From the NCBI GenBank assembly GCA_002943765.1, contig PQWQ01000004.1, positions 2,108,001-2,172,000 on the forward strand: a DNA stretch of 64,000 nucleotides. Direction: 5' to 3'. A model generated the notes under the pieces. The model did not search any database and was not told the origin of the DNA. It worked only from the letters and a program-made list of their open reading frames with translations. Both the position numbers and the translations under genes were made by a program. The stretch comes from Psoroptes ovis (Eukaryota > Arthropoda > Arachnida > Sarcoptiformes > Psoroptidae). Positions 20,661-34,354 of the stretch are shown here, piece by piece (position 1 is the stretch's first letter; every line of letters begins with the position of its first letter).

Positions 20661-23600
20661 AAGAACTATTTTTTTTTCTCCAAAGTTTCAAATGAAAAAC
20701 TTTGCAATATTTGCAACTGTTTTAAATAGTTTTTACATAGAATAAATACATGTATCGTTGATTATCATTAGAATACATGAGAAATGTTTTGAAATTAACA
20801 CAGAATCTAACAAAAATCTTCACAAACCTATGCACAAACAAACATTTCATGTATTTATATTTTTTCATTTCATTTCATTTCATGTTTATTTTATGTGTGT
20901 ATGTATGGTATTTAAAACATTATTAACCACATTAAAAATGCATTGCATTGGATGCACCATTGAAAATGTTAGCATCACTCCATCTCTTTGTGTATATGTG
21001 TGTTAGTTTGTTCATTTTCATTTATTTTAATTCATTGAAACTATTGAAAATCTTATTATCTGATGAATGTTCTTGTTTCAATCTTTGAATTCTTGTTTTT
21101 TCTTGTTCATTGTTAATTTATTCCATTTCATTAGATGTTTAGAATTTTTTCATTTATTTTTTCACGCTGTTGTTGTTGTTGTTTATTTATCTCTCATATA
21201 CAAATTTTAAACGAAAAAAATCAACGAAAAAATAATAGGAGAATTTCTATTAATTATTGTTCAAACTGTGGATGTTAGCAATTGCTATGATTTTTTGTTT
21301 GCAAATAATTTCAAACAATTTCATTTCGAAAATATTATTTACATGCACCATAATATTTCGAAATGATTGTATACTTGTAAATGAATATTTTTCTCATTCT
21401 ATTTCATGGTATATCAGGCTATTCGGTTGGATTATCATTGCAAATTATGTGTTTTTGAGAATTTCTTTACTACACGTTTGCATGAATCTAGGCTAAAAAT
21501 TTTTCCAACATCAATTTATACTAAAAATTCTTTATCATTAAATTTCATATTATCTAATACTATTATGATTATCATTACATAATAAATATTCGATGATATA
21601 ATTTAATGAAATTTAATTTGTATTTCATTTCTTTATATAATCAATGAATGTATGTGAAATATTTGGAAATTCTATCGTTGTTGTTGCGAAATCGATGATT
21701 GAAAATTATGTAAATTATCCTCTTCATTTTTGTTATTTCATTCATTGCTCATTCAAAATCAAATAATCATCGATTATTATCACTGTTTTATTATCATGAT
21801 GTTTTATTTGTAAATTATTCAAATCGATTCATTATTCTCTTTTGTATTTCTGAATTGCTTACATTATTCAATCATTCGTTGGATCCAGTTTTTCTCTTTT
21901 TTTTCTCGTTTCATCAATTTGCATATTTAATCATTGAACAATCATTTTATTATTATTACGATAATTTGGTTTAGATTAGTTTGCTTGGTTGGTTGTTGAT
22001 TGGTTGACTGAAATAAATGTTCAGGTCGGATATATTCTTGGCAATCATTCAGAACAATTCTTTTTTTGTTCATTTTTTTCGGTTTGTATTCCATAATTTT
22101 TTGGCAAATTATCACCCAAATTTGACGAAATTTTGAATCCATTCCAGAAATTATTCGCTGAAACTTTTCTTCTGTTTTTTCCACAAAAAAAATCAAAGTT
22201 ATCCAAAACCAAAATCATAATTGAATTGAACATAATGAACGCAAGAGAAATGAAAAAAAAATCGATTTCTGTTTATGATTATGCATTTATTCATTCATAT
22301 ATTCATTGATTCAAATTGAAAACGTTTCACCACCAATTCACAATCAATCACAAGAATTATTTACCAAAGAATTATTAGGGTGAAAAAAAACAAAAGCTTA
22401 TTTGTTTATTTGTATCATTATTAACGTTATTATTATGGAAATAAAATACAAATATTTCTACTGGTTGGAACAAGAATGAAAATCAATTTCAAAACAACAA
22501 AAAAACAGAAATAAAATTGAGATCAAAAATAACCATCGCATTCATAATCATTATTTATTTCATTTCGATTTCATTTCATTTTCTTAACGTTCATTGAATT
22601 GTACAAATATTATTATTATTCCATATTTTGGAATATGAAACGATATTCAAAATTGTTTCAATTGTTTCAAATTGCTTTTATTTTCATTTTTTCTTGGATA
22701 TTTTTCTTTTGGGTATTTTTCTTGAATATTTTACGATATTTCAAATGTTTATTTCATTTTCATTTATTCAATGTTTAATGTTTTATTGAAAAGTTTTTTC
22801 ATTTTTCGGGAACAATTTTACTTAGCTTCTGCTCTTGCTTTCTATCGCTAATAATAATAATTTTCAATCTGTTTTTCATTACTTTTGTATTTGAATGCAA
22901 TGAATAAATGAATGAATGGGCGAATGAATGAATAAGTGAATAAGAATAAAAAAAAATATATATATTTTTTAGTTTTATTGTAACAAAATAATAATAATAA
23001 TAATTCCATACAGAATCAGTGCAAAGCAAAGCAGAGCAAGTAAAAACGAAAGAAAATCCAAAATAAATAAGTTTATTTGTAAGAATATTTATTATTATTA
23101 TTATTATTATTCCAAATTATTCCATATTAATGTTGTTAGTATTATTATTATTATTATTATATACTTACTTGCTTACTTATTTGCATGCTTATTTATTTAT
23201 TTGTGAAATAATGAATGTTTTTGATTTATGAAATGAATGAATGAATGAATGAATAATGAAATATAACTATTATTTATGTGTGTATGTGTGGGTGCTTGTA
23301 TTGAATATGAATGTTTGTAAGTACGCTTGCATGTATTTAATATTCATTCATCGTGAATAAATTTGTTTTGAATATTTTTCTTCTGATTTTTTTGATTTCA
23401 TTTCATCCGATAATTTTTTGTTGTATAATAGCTGTTGAATTCTTCTGGTTTATGGTGATTTTACTTCTTTTATTTGGTCCATATTTGTTTGTTTTGGGCA
23501 ATAGTTGTTTGTTATATGGGGAAATATTTACCTATCCATGATATTCATGTGTATGATAATGATGATTGGAAGAGCACTGGCCAAAATATTATGATGAAAT

Positions 23601-26600
23601 TACATCAAAATTCATTGAATGATTGAATAAATGACAATTTTTTCAATTCATTTCAATTGGTAATATCAAACATATTGATATATCGAAGGTCTCTGCTGTG
23701 TCAAGTATTGTTACGCTGGGCATTCTGTGTGTGCATTTATTTGTATTTTGATGGTTCAATTTTCATTGTAATTGTAGCAGTAGGCATTTATTTATTCTCC
23801 AATATTTTCATATTTTTGTTCCAGTGATTTTTCTCTTCGCTGTCTACATTATTAATTGTATCAAACATCGATAAAAGTAAATAATATGAATTGAACTGAA
23901 TGGAATGTATGAGATGGCAAATTGGCATTTTATTTCTCATTTTAGTTTGTGTGTTCATTCTTCTTTTTTCTCTGACGAATGGAGAAAAATAAATAAATAT
24001 ATGGAATGAGTGAGTGAATAAGTAAATGAATCAATGAACAAATAACTGACTGAATAACTGAATAACTAACTGAATAAATAAATAAATGAGTAGAAAGGCC
24101 CTTATCATCATCAGCCATCATCGACCATTATTCTCATCATTATTATTTACTATTATTTACAATTATTATTATCATCATTATTATTGAATGTCGAATAATT
24201 GAGCTTATGATGTCTAATTTCCGTTTTTTGGGTTCTTTTTCATTTTATATTGTTATGTTTGGTTTCACTACTTTTACAGTGGTAGTAATTTTACCATTTT
24301 TTTTCTCCCGTTCATTGATTCATTTACCACTGTTTATTGTTGGCCGTTGATGATGATCATGATCATTATTGTTATTTGGCTCATATAACTATGAATAATA
24401 ATTATTTTAAATAATTTTTTGTAATCATTTTTTCTTTTGTTGTTTATTCATAAACAATTTGCCAAAAAATTTGAAATAAAATTTTGATATCATTTCAGTT
24501 TTTTTGGTGCGCCCACAATTATCCATTATCCTCAGCTTTTTCCGAGAAACAAATGCAAATTGATCCATTTTCCATTGTTTAGATTTGGACTAAATTGAAT
24601 CAAAAATTTTCAAAATGTTCATCATCTGATGACCTTTAGATCATAAACATACTTCTATGATGAAAATGGGTCAATAATCGGGTGATATCTGAACTAATAC
24701 GATCGTTATTTTATTGTGCCCAGAGCTCATAAATAATTGTGTCTTAATAAGTCTAGAATTCCTCGAATGCTGACGCAAACGCAATCACCGTTGAGCCCCA
24801 GACAGGTCATATTGTTATTAATATCATTATATTATTATCACATTGTTTTCATTGATTTTTAAATGCAAGAAAAAAAGAGACAAAATAATATATTGACAAA
24901 TTGAATTGTTACAATGATTGTGACAATAGAATGTGATTCGAAAGCAAAAAGAAAGTGGGCATATTTGGAGATGATAAAAAACTGAATCAATAATCAATTA
25001 TCTCCATTTCTATCGAAATATATTTGATACTTCGATACGAAAAAAACCGAAATTAAGACGAAATTAGAATGAAACTGCATCGATGATAAGATACATAAAT
25101 CATGGATCAATTGTTAATTGATGAAATATTATCAATTGATTAATTTGAATTTGATTTATTGATTTTTCGAGAATTTTTTTTTTTCATTTTTTCATTCGCT
25201 CGATTTGAAAAACAAGAAATAACAAGAATTTTTCGAAGAAAATGGAAAATTCTTGAATTTTTCAATTGTATGATATATACAACAACATATAATACAATAA
25301 TTTAGGTTTTGAAATTTCTGATCACGTAATCAAGTTTCATTTTAATTCGTTTCGTTTGATTCTTCTCAATTATATTCTTCCAGAAGATTTCTTTTTATTT
25401 TTTTCAATTTTCATTTATCAAAGAAATTTTAGAAAATTCGGAAAATTTTCTCGAACAAAAACCTAACGAATACATGCTACTAAATGGAGAGAAAACAATA
25501 ATACTGAAAATCATCATTTACAAAACGATATTCATGCTCGATTTTCCTCACAAATGAAATGAAATTGAATGAAATTTCATTTTATCTAAATCAAATTTTT
25601 CCACTTAAATTTTCAAAGGTGTAAATCCATGTTTTTCAATTGAATAATCATTTTCGATTCCCGATTGCCACCCAAATCAGTGGTAGCAAACTACAATCAG
25701 AAAAAAAAATCGAAATGAAAATAAAAAGTTTTCAATTTTTTTAATGAGAATTTTTCGACAAAATTTTTTTTTTCAATTTTTTTCCTCGCTTTGTTCAACT
25801 TTCAAATATCTTTGATTTATAATTGGAAAATATAATTGTTTGAAACTTGTAATATACACACATGCTAACAAAAAAAAAAATATACTCACACACACAAACC
25901 AACTTACAAATTGACTTCAAATGTATTGAACTTTATTTTTTTCCATGATTTCTTTCATATTTCATTATTATTATTGTTATTATTTCCCATATTTCACTAG
26001 ATTTTTCAATTGAAAATGTTTCGATTTATTTATTTTTGGTTTTGATTTATTTTTCCTGATTTTTCGCGTGGCTTTCGTCTTTGTTATCAATTTTTTGTGT
26101 GTGGTACCATTGCACAATTATGATTTGTGGACACACACATACACAGGCATACAATGGACAATAAAAAAAAATGCTGCGAAAAATAATTTGGCTCCGTTTC
26201 TGGTCGGTTTTCTGGTTTTGAACCAATTTCTTTTTCTTTTGTATTTTTCAGTATTCAATAACGAGACATCGATGATATAATAGAAATCATAATAATAACA
26301 ATTACAAATAACAAACAAGTGATGATAAAAAGTTGATAATTGACATTTATTTTTTTTTCGATTCTCTTCCCTTCATTTTTTGTGAATTCCTTTTTTTCCT
26401 CACTTTTTTGCCATCTCGAATCCTATGTATTGTTGTGTTTATGAGGTGTGTGGGTGTGTTATGATAATTCTGTTTGATTTGTTTGGTGATATGTCTTGTT
26501 TCTAACAGCATTGCTGGGCCATTATTATTATTGAATGTTGCTGTCGATGTTGTCATTGCTGCTGTTTTCTGTATTCTTATTACCAATATTCTGTGTCAAC

Positions 26601-29600
26601 AATTTCTCTCTGGTCCAAACGCGAAAATTGTTTGAATAGATCCAAGATATGAATGATAATGATTTTTTATGTTTTCAGTTGAATATTCCAAGAATATTTG
26701 ATATTTTTTTCCGCAAAAAAGGGGATGAATATGGAATAATTTGAAACATATGAAAACTCGAAACACTCGAATCGGATATGATCTTATTCTCGAATCAAGT
26801 GCACCTTCATTTTTGTTTTATGATCTGATATCGAATTATGCCTGTTAGTGTGGGTTTGAATGAACGTAAAAATGTGTGTGTCATTATTTGAAAAAGAAAA
26901 AGATCATCAATTTTCATCTTATTTCGTTACAATGATGTGTATTTTATAATAGTTATGATAAAATGATGATCATGATTATAATGAAAAAAGAAAATATAAT
27001 GATATAATCGAAATGATCATCATCAAACAACTAGATCATCAACGACCCTCTGTAAATTTTATAAATTGTATAAATATTTATTTATATTGTAATGAGTTTA
27101 TGAGAAAAAATGCAATATAAATAATGAATGAATAAACAATGATAATGAATAATAATAATTGATGATACCAATAATACATGATAATTATAATGCCTCTTAA
27201 TTCATAACCACTTAATTGACATCATTATTCGCATTATTTTTTCTAGTGGATTTAAATGTAATTAAATTCGGAAAAAAATAAACGTCTACGATTTTCTTTG
27301 AAAAAATTGGAATCCATGAATTTTCCAAGAGAAACAAATCTTAGCTTTGTTTTCAAACATTTTCAATCAATAAAATGGAAGAATTCTCAATTTTTCTCAA
27401 TAATTCAAACGATTTTGCATGGAAATGAAATTGATTTTTTGCCAATTTTTAAAATTCAAAATGCATTTTCATTGTAAATTATCCAATTTAAAATTTGTGC
27501 TGATATTTTTACTCGCAATTTCTGTCGTTTTGTTTGATAATTTACCCTAATTTCATTCTTTGAAATGAAAAATTAAATTTTTGAAAAATTTTGAAAAAAG
27601 TTTTCTTCACTGCACATCATTTTTTTCAAATTAATATTTATTGGAAATTGTTTCATGCATTTTCAAATTTAATTTAAAATTTCGTTCATTTATTCATTGA
27701 GCATTTTTCTCGAATACATAATGAGCAATTCGCTTGATTTTTTGGCCAAAACTACCGGCGAAAAAATTCAAAATGCACAAATCAAATGAATGTTAATTAT
27801 TTTCTTCATTATTTTCATCTGTTTTTTATATGTTTTTTATTGATTGATCAATTGATTTTGATGAAATTATCATTCATCATCGTAAATTACTCGACTTATT
27901 TTGATGAATGATTCCCTAAATAAAATTACATTACCGAGCAGCTTTCATTTGAATTAATGTAATTTTGAATTTTTTAAAATTCAATTTTATTCATTTTTAA
28001 AATAATTTATCACAATGATTTCATTCACTTTTAGAATTGGGAAATTGATTCATTAAAACTTCATTTTTTGTTTCATTTGTCAATATCATTGTTTGTCAAA
28101 ATTTTTTTAAAATTGAATTAAATTCAATTCAGTACTTCGAAAAATGAGTATCGAAATTGAATTATTTTCGGCAATATTTTCTTGTTTGTTCGGTCCACAG
28201 AAGAAAGCGAAAAACAAATGATATTTCAACGATGTAATTTCATTTTGTTTTTCTCTCCGAAGAAATATATCGAATAATTTTCATTCATTTGTCTTTTTCA
28301 TTTTTTCTATCTACATTCACATTGGCTTGTTTTTCAATTTTCAAAAACACAATAATTGACAATTTTGACAGGTGTAAACGAATACTTTTTCATGTTTTCT
28401 CCATTTTCGTTTAGCCTCGTTTCTTATATTCAATTGTATAATATGTTTTCGATTGTTTTATTTCGTTCGTTTTTCTTCTTCATTCGACAAATACATAATG
28501 ATGAGATGGATGGAGAAAAATGAAAGCGAAATTGAAAATTTTCATTATTACTCAAATGAATTGAGAAATGAAATGCCAAAAGACAAAAACAAAAAGAGAA
28601 AAATAATAATTCAAATGTCAAATTGTTAAACATAAAATGATAATTATTCGTCCATAGAGAACAAAAGCAAGAGTGAAAGAGGGTAAAGATATATTACAAT
28701 GTTTGTTGTGTCGTTGAACGACAATAACAACAATATACATCGACAATCGAATGATACTTATATGTTTATGAATTTATGTTTGGTATATACATCAAAATAT
28801 TTACGAAACAAATGTACGAAAAATCATATGAATTAATTTCTCACAAACATTTATGTCGAATATTGATGACTACACAATGAAAAATGAAAAAAAATACCGA
28901 CATAATGAATTTTGAAAAATAAAAATGAAAAATCTCTGTTTTCTCTGGAAATACACACAACACATGTTTGTAATTGCTTGTAACAATTCGAGAGAATGGC
29001 GAACAGAATTTTTATTTCTCTTTGAAAAAATTTTGAAACCTAAAAAATTGCCAAAGTCAGAATGGAAAATTTATATTTGAAATGAAAACTAAAATAAAAC
29101 CAAATTCAATCAATCAAAGCAAAGCCAGGCAAATGGATTTACATCATGAATTCTAAAGTTATTCGAAAAAATTTTGAATTTCAAATATCAAACATCAGTA
29201 AAATGAGAACTCATAATGCAATTCATCAGTGCGTAAAGGATTATTTCTATGATAAATTTTCATTGAAAATCAATGAAAAAATCAAATAAATCATAGAATA
29301 TCTGATAATTTATATGGGAAAACTCGAAAATAAATAAAATTCAGGAATCAAGAAAAAGGATAAACAAAATATTTATCGATGTGAATCCTGAAATCTAAAT
29401 GACAAAATGTTAAGCCTTTGACAAATGACAGAAAATTTATTTGATTTCACTTTGACACTTGAATTTTTTTCTGAATTCTGTTATCAAATCTAAAATGATT
29501 CTTGGATCAATAAATATTTTAAATAGAAATAAAAATAAACAAAAATTTCAAAACATCGACGAAGAAATGACAATAAATTTAGTCTAAATTCAAATATAAA

Positions 29601-32389
29601 TTCAATTTATCAAAGATCAATGAATCCGAAATGCAAAATCAATCAATAATCGGTTCAAAGTAAAAATAATTCCGGAGAATTTCGTAGAATTTTTGTTTTT
29701 TCTCAGATTCTTACTCACAAGTGTCAATTCGAAAGTATCGTTCAAATTCCTCTGAGTTCTCTTCACCTAAATGTATTTAAAATACTGATGATATATGAAT
29801 GAATATTCGCTGAATAATGAATTCCTTGAAAATTCATAAAACAAACAATCATAATGAACAATGATTTTTATCATTTTTTCTATTCCATAATTTGAATTAT
29901 TTCATATTCAATCAGGAAAAATGAAAGAAAATTTTTTCGTTTCTTCCAACAAATTAATGCATTTTACAGTAGTGGCATAGCATAATTGTTTGCTGGTGAT
30001 GTTCAGTAATAAATTCAATGGCACAAATTAGAAAAATTTGAATGCCAAATTCTGTATGAAAATCTTTGAATTTACCAAAATCAGCAGCAGCATCACACTA
30101 TTGGCATTCAAATAGTGTACAAATTTCAGCTAAATTCAGAATAATTTTCAACAATAAACCAAAATGGCAAAGATTTCTCGAAATTTTCTTCGAAATTCGC
30201 TGAAAATTTTGTTTTCTCTTTCTCTGATTTCATTATTCTATTTGCTTGCTTATTATTTGATTCAAGAAAAAATTCTGAAAATTTCTGAAAATTCTGAACA
30301 CAATAAAAGTATGCAAAGCTTTGCAAATATTACAGCGAATATAAACGAATACAGAGAAAGAGAGAGAGAAAACGAATCAATAAAATTGATTGAATTTTCA
30401 CACATCATCATTACCATCGTCATCATCATCATCATTCGTATTATGCACAATTCATTCACATTTACATGAATTCAAATATACAAATATATGAATTCAATGT
30501 GTATTCATAGTGTGTATGTGTATTCTAATTTGTAATGATAATATTTTCTTTTTATTATTTGAAACATCAAGAAAACAACAAGAAACATTTAAATATTCAT
30601 AATAAGCATTCAATTTTCATACATTCAAATTTTAAACAAAAATTCATAGGAAAAGTGTTTTGAGATTCCCTTGTTTTCCTTTGTATTTTCCTCTTTTGCC
30701 AACAACAATTCGTAATCTGTTTGATTTTTTCTTACATTTCAAATTCTTTAAACTAAAATAAGTGAAGAAATTTCAAGGGGAGAAAATGAATATAAAAGCA
30801 AAGATTTCTATGCAAAATAATTGAAGTAATAGTGATAATAATAGTGAAAAAATTCAATTCATTTTTCGCTTAAAGGAATTGAATTTTGAATATTTTCTTT
30901 CTTCTTTCAATTCTCCATTTATTTATTTATTTATTCATGAATACATTATTATTATTATTATTCAATAATCATGTTGTCGTTGTTCTTATTGTTATTGTTG
31001 TTGTCGTTGTTGATGTTTGATATTGATTTAAAAATGTTGAATATCACAAAAATAATGTTGTTTATGAATTTTGAATGTATTTATCTATGTTTGAATCGTA
31101 TATTTACTCATAAAAATCTAAGTGTTTATGTGTGTGTGTGTGTCTATTGAATATTGAGCGACAACAGCAGCAATAACAACAATGATCATAACAGCTATGA
31201 TATTTATGATGATTTTATACGGGAAAAATCAAAATAAAAACCGATGAAAGATGAATAAATGATTGAAGAGAATAAAATTTAAATTGTCAACAATCAAAAT
31301 GAAAAAAATTGAATGATTTCCTGTGATTTTGAATTTTGAAAAATTCAAAATTCAATCATTTTCAATGACAAATACAAATTTAGAAGTGAATAAATAAATA
31401 ATTCAATGCACGGATTCATAATTTTTATTCAAAAACAAATTCGAGCTTAAAAGCTCAAATTGTGACAAGTGATTTAGTGGATTATTATTACAAATAATAA
31501 TAATAATAATTCCTCTATTTTTTTGATTTCTTATTCTATAAAACAAATCAATAAATGATTTGTTCAGGAATAAAACAAAATAATTTACAATATTATTGAA
31601 TCAATCAAAAATTGATGATTGAAAATGATTGAAAATCAATTGTCGAAACAATGAATGAAAAATCAATCAAAATACAAAGAAATCAGCCATACAAATTGTT
31701 TCAAATTTGTATATTTCAACAATGCAAAATTAATGTTGAATTCATATTCATTTCGATTATTATAATAATCGTGGATAATCAATCGATTTTTCCTTCGTTT
31801 CTGTTTCTCTGTCTCGCTGCCTTTTGAATTCTTTTGGCCTTTTTCTTTTTCCCTCGATTCGTATGAACAAATATCCAAAAAGTATGAATGAATGAATAGA
31901 AAAATTTCAAATGAATTCAAATCGATTATTGAATATTTATTTTGGATATTCAAAAGAAAAAAATTTCGACAAAAATCGATCTGAATATGATTCAATTTTC
32001 ATTTTGTTTGTTTTTCATGAATTTCGGTATATCTTTGCCATTTGAAATAGAAAATTTTTTTGCCATGAAAAAAAATTGAAAAATTGCCATGAAGCGAAAC
32101 AATTCAATTCATATATTCACAGACATTTTGTATGGGCAAAATTTAAAAAAAAAAAAATTCAAAAATGTACATTTTCAATGGAAACAAAAAATGGAGAAAT
32201 TTCCAATGAAAATTTCATCATCTTTATCAAATTTTATTATATTATAATATAATAATAATAATAATAATACACTCTACATTTTTTTTTCTCGAATGTTCAT
32301 TTTTGTTGTTGTTGCTGTTATTTGCAAAAGAAATGAAAATTCAAACGACATTTTCAAAGTTTTTGAAACGAAAAAATTGAAATTTTTAA
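20661..32389. other. AT-rich DNA with microsatellites, no gene seen
   Basis: About 12 kb of simple AT-rich sequence with many ATT, ATTC and TGTT tracts. A 101-codon ATG frame at 30164-30469 begins MAKISRNFLRNSLKILFSL in good ATG context and has a hydrophobic stretch, but the opposite strand is equally open over the same bases, so I do not call it a gene. Confidence 0.55.
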
Positions 32390-32462
32390 GTTGTCCTAAA
32401 AGTTCTTGTACATTAAATCGATCAAAACCCACGCTAAAATCCGCAAGAACTTTTCGGACAAC
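32390..32462. mobile_element. Short mariner-type MITE, 73 bp
   Basis: The ends are inverted repeats: GTTGTCCTAAAAGTTCTTG on the left and CAAGAACTTTTCGGACAAC on the right, one mismatch in 19. The 73 bp element has almost no interior. The GTTGTCC-type ends resemble mariner-like termini. A related element lies at 51584-51662. Immediate TA duplications are not clear, so the family call is tentative. Confidence 0.55.
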
Positions 32463-34120
32463 GCAAAATAAAATATAAATGAATAAACCAATCGAGAAAC
32501 AAAAATGAAAAAATTGAAATTTTTTTTTCTCCTTATTCATTCATTCATTCATTCTCTTGGAAAGTCTTTTCATTTGTTGTCCTACATGTCAAACATATAA
32601 AAAATGCCAATCGCTTTGTCTATGTGTATGTCTGTATGGGTCCCTGTGTGTCAGTATGTGCTTGAACATTGAAAAAGTTAATGGGGACCAAGCGAAAAAA
32701 TTGAAAAAAAAAATGAAAATGAAAATGCATCTAAAACATTGGTTCATCAGTGATACTTGATAATAATAATAATAATAATGAAGCAATATGAAATAATATG
32801 AAACTTGTATTCAGACGCATATCCATACACATCAAATAATATCAATATACATTCATGACTTGATACACCCTTAAGTTACAATAATAATAATAATAATAAA
32901 TGGATGCAAATTATATTTTACATTTCATTTTCATTTTGTGTGTCCATTCATACATTCATTCATATATTCATAGATTCAATTCAGTGTTTTCTCAATTCAT
33001 TACAATATAATTCAATTCATTCATTTTTAAGGGTCATTTTTTTTTTGTTTCATTTCGTTTGAATTTGTTTCATTTTTGTTTGTTTATTGTGTGTTACACT
33101 GCATTATATTAATACATTATTATTAGTCTTATTATATTATTATTATTATTATTATTATCATATAATATAATTTTCTCATATTAATATTAATATTTATATT
33201 ATTATGTTATTATGCAATATTTACAATTCTTACAATACTTTACAATTTGATCAATGAAAGTAATAATAATAATAATTCAATTCAATTCAAATGAATATTT
33301 GTATATGAAATTATTATATGAAGTAATGAAAAAGATAATAAGTAATAAAATCAATATATAAGAACTTGAATTCCACGATTCAACTTTTTCATATTTTTTT
33401 CATTTCATGTTCATATTCAAATTCTTATACATTTTCAATAATATTTTCTTTTTTTGCTCTTTCTTATTTGCACTCATTATCATCTTTTGACATTATTAGA
33501 ATGGACCATAAAGCAATGGTTTTCACTGTTGTTCTATTCTTTAATGTTGATTCGGAAATTTCAAACAATATTTTGACCTTTTTTCTTCCTCTCGTTCATT
33601 TGTACAATAATATCAACCAAATTCTTTGTAATATTCATTTTTATAATCATGAAAATGGTTGACTTTTACTTTGTATATTTATATTTGAACAGTTATATGC
33701 TTCACTATCGATATATTTCTATTCAAAGTAAATAAAATTAGAATGCAAATATTGGAAATACATAAAGATACATATTATAAGGCTTATTATGATGATGAAC
33801 CAAGCTGTAAATGACGAGAAAAGAATGAAATGAAATTAAGAAAATAAATTCGTTGGCCTTTGCATTTGCATCTTGCATATTGTATCAAGCTTCAAGCTTT
33901 TCGTATTTTCTTTTTTTACGTTTTACTTTCCATTTTTATTTCTATTGTCATCATCAAATACATACCGTATAAATACAAGTCGAAAATTATTTTGATATTG
34001 TATACTTGTATTCCCTATTATTTATGATTATTTCATTTTCTTTTCACTCAACTTTACTCTCAAAGATAAAAAGTTTCAATCTCAGTTATTATTATTATTA
34101 TCGTTGTGACTATTATCATG
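32463..34120. other. AT-rich DNA, ATT repeats
   Basis: Contains an (ATT)n tract at about 33130-33159 and other simple repeats. No gene seen. Confidence 0.6.
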
Positions 34121-34188
34121 ATTAAGTGTAAAATTGTATAGATTTATCCTTATTTATTCTTTTTATTTTCTGGTCTTTTTGATTTTTG
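34121..34188. repeat. 68 bp direct repeat, left of copia
   Basis: Perfectly identical to 38448-38515, on the other side of the copia element. Eleven bases (34189-34199) separate it from the LTR here, whereas the right copy touches the LTR directly. Confidence 0.95.
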
Positions 34189-34199
34189 TTGTTTTTTAT

Positions 34200-34354
34200 T
34201 GAATTTTATTAACATTTTAAAATAAAAAATTATAAATCATCATCAAATTCACAACATTAAAAACACACATTATATATTCATCTTTCGACAACATCAGCTT
34301 GAACATGAGTGTAAGATCATGCGGTTATACACCCATGCCATCTATATTTCGTCA
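34200..34354 (-). repeat. Copia 3' LTR
   Basis: 155 bp; on the minus strand it begins TGACGAAATATAG and ends AATAAAATTCA. It contains TATATAATG as a possible TATA and AATAAA close to its end. The first 13 bases are also the end of the polyprotein frame. Confidence 0.95.

Noticed and set aside
24757..24840. Short frame with ITVEPQTGHIV, faintly like a cadherin repeat
   Set aside because: It is only about 25 residues, with a second open frame over the same bases and no splice sites.
30164..30469. 101-codon frame with good ATG context and a hydrophobic stretch
   Set aside because: The opposite strand is open over the same bases, the end is a low-complexity Glu/Arg then Ile run, and no TATA box, splice site or relative is visible.
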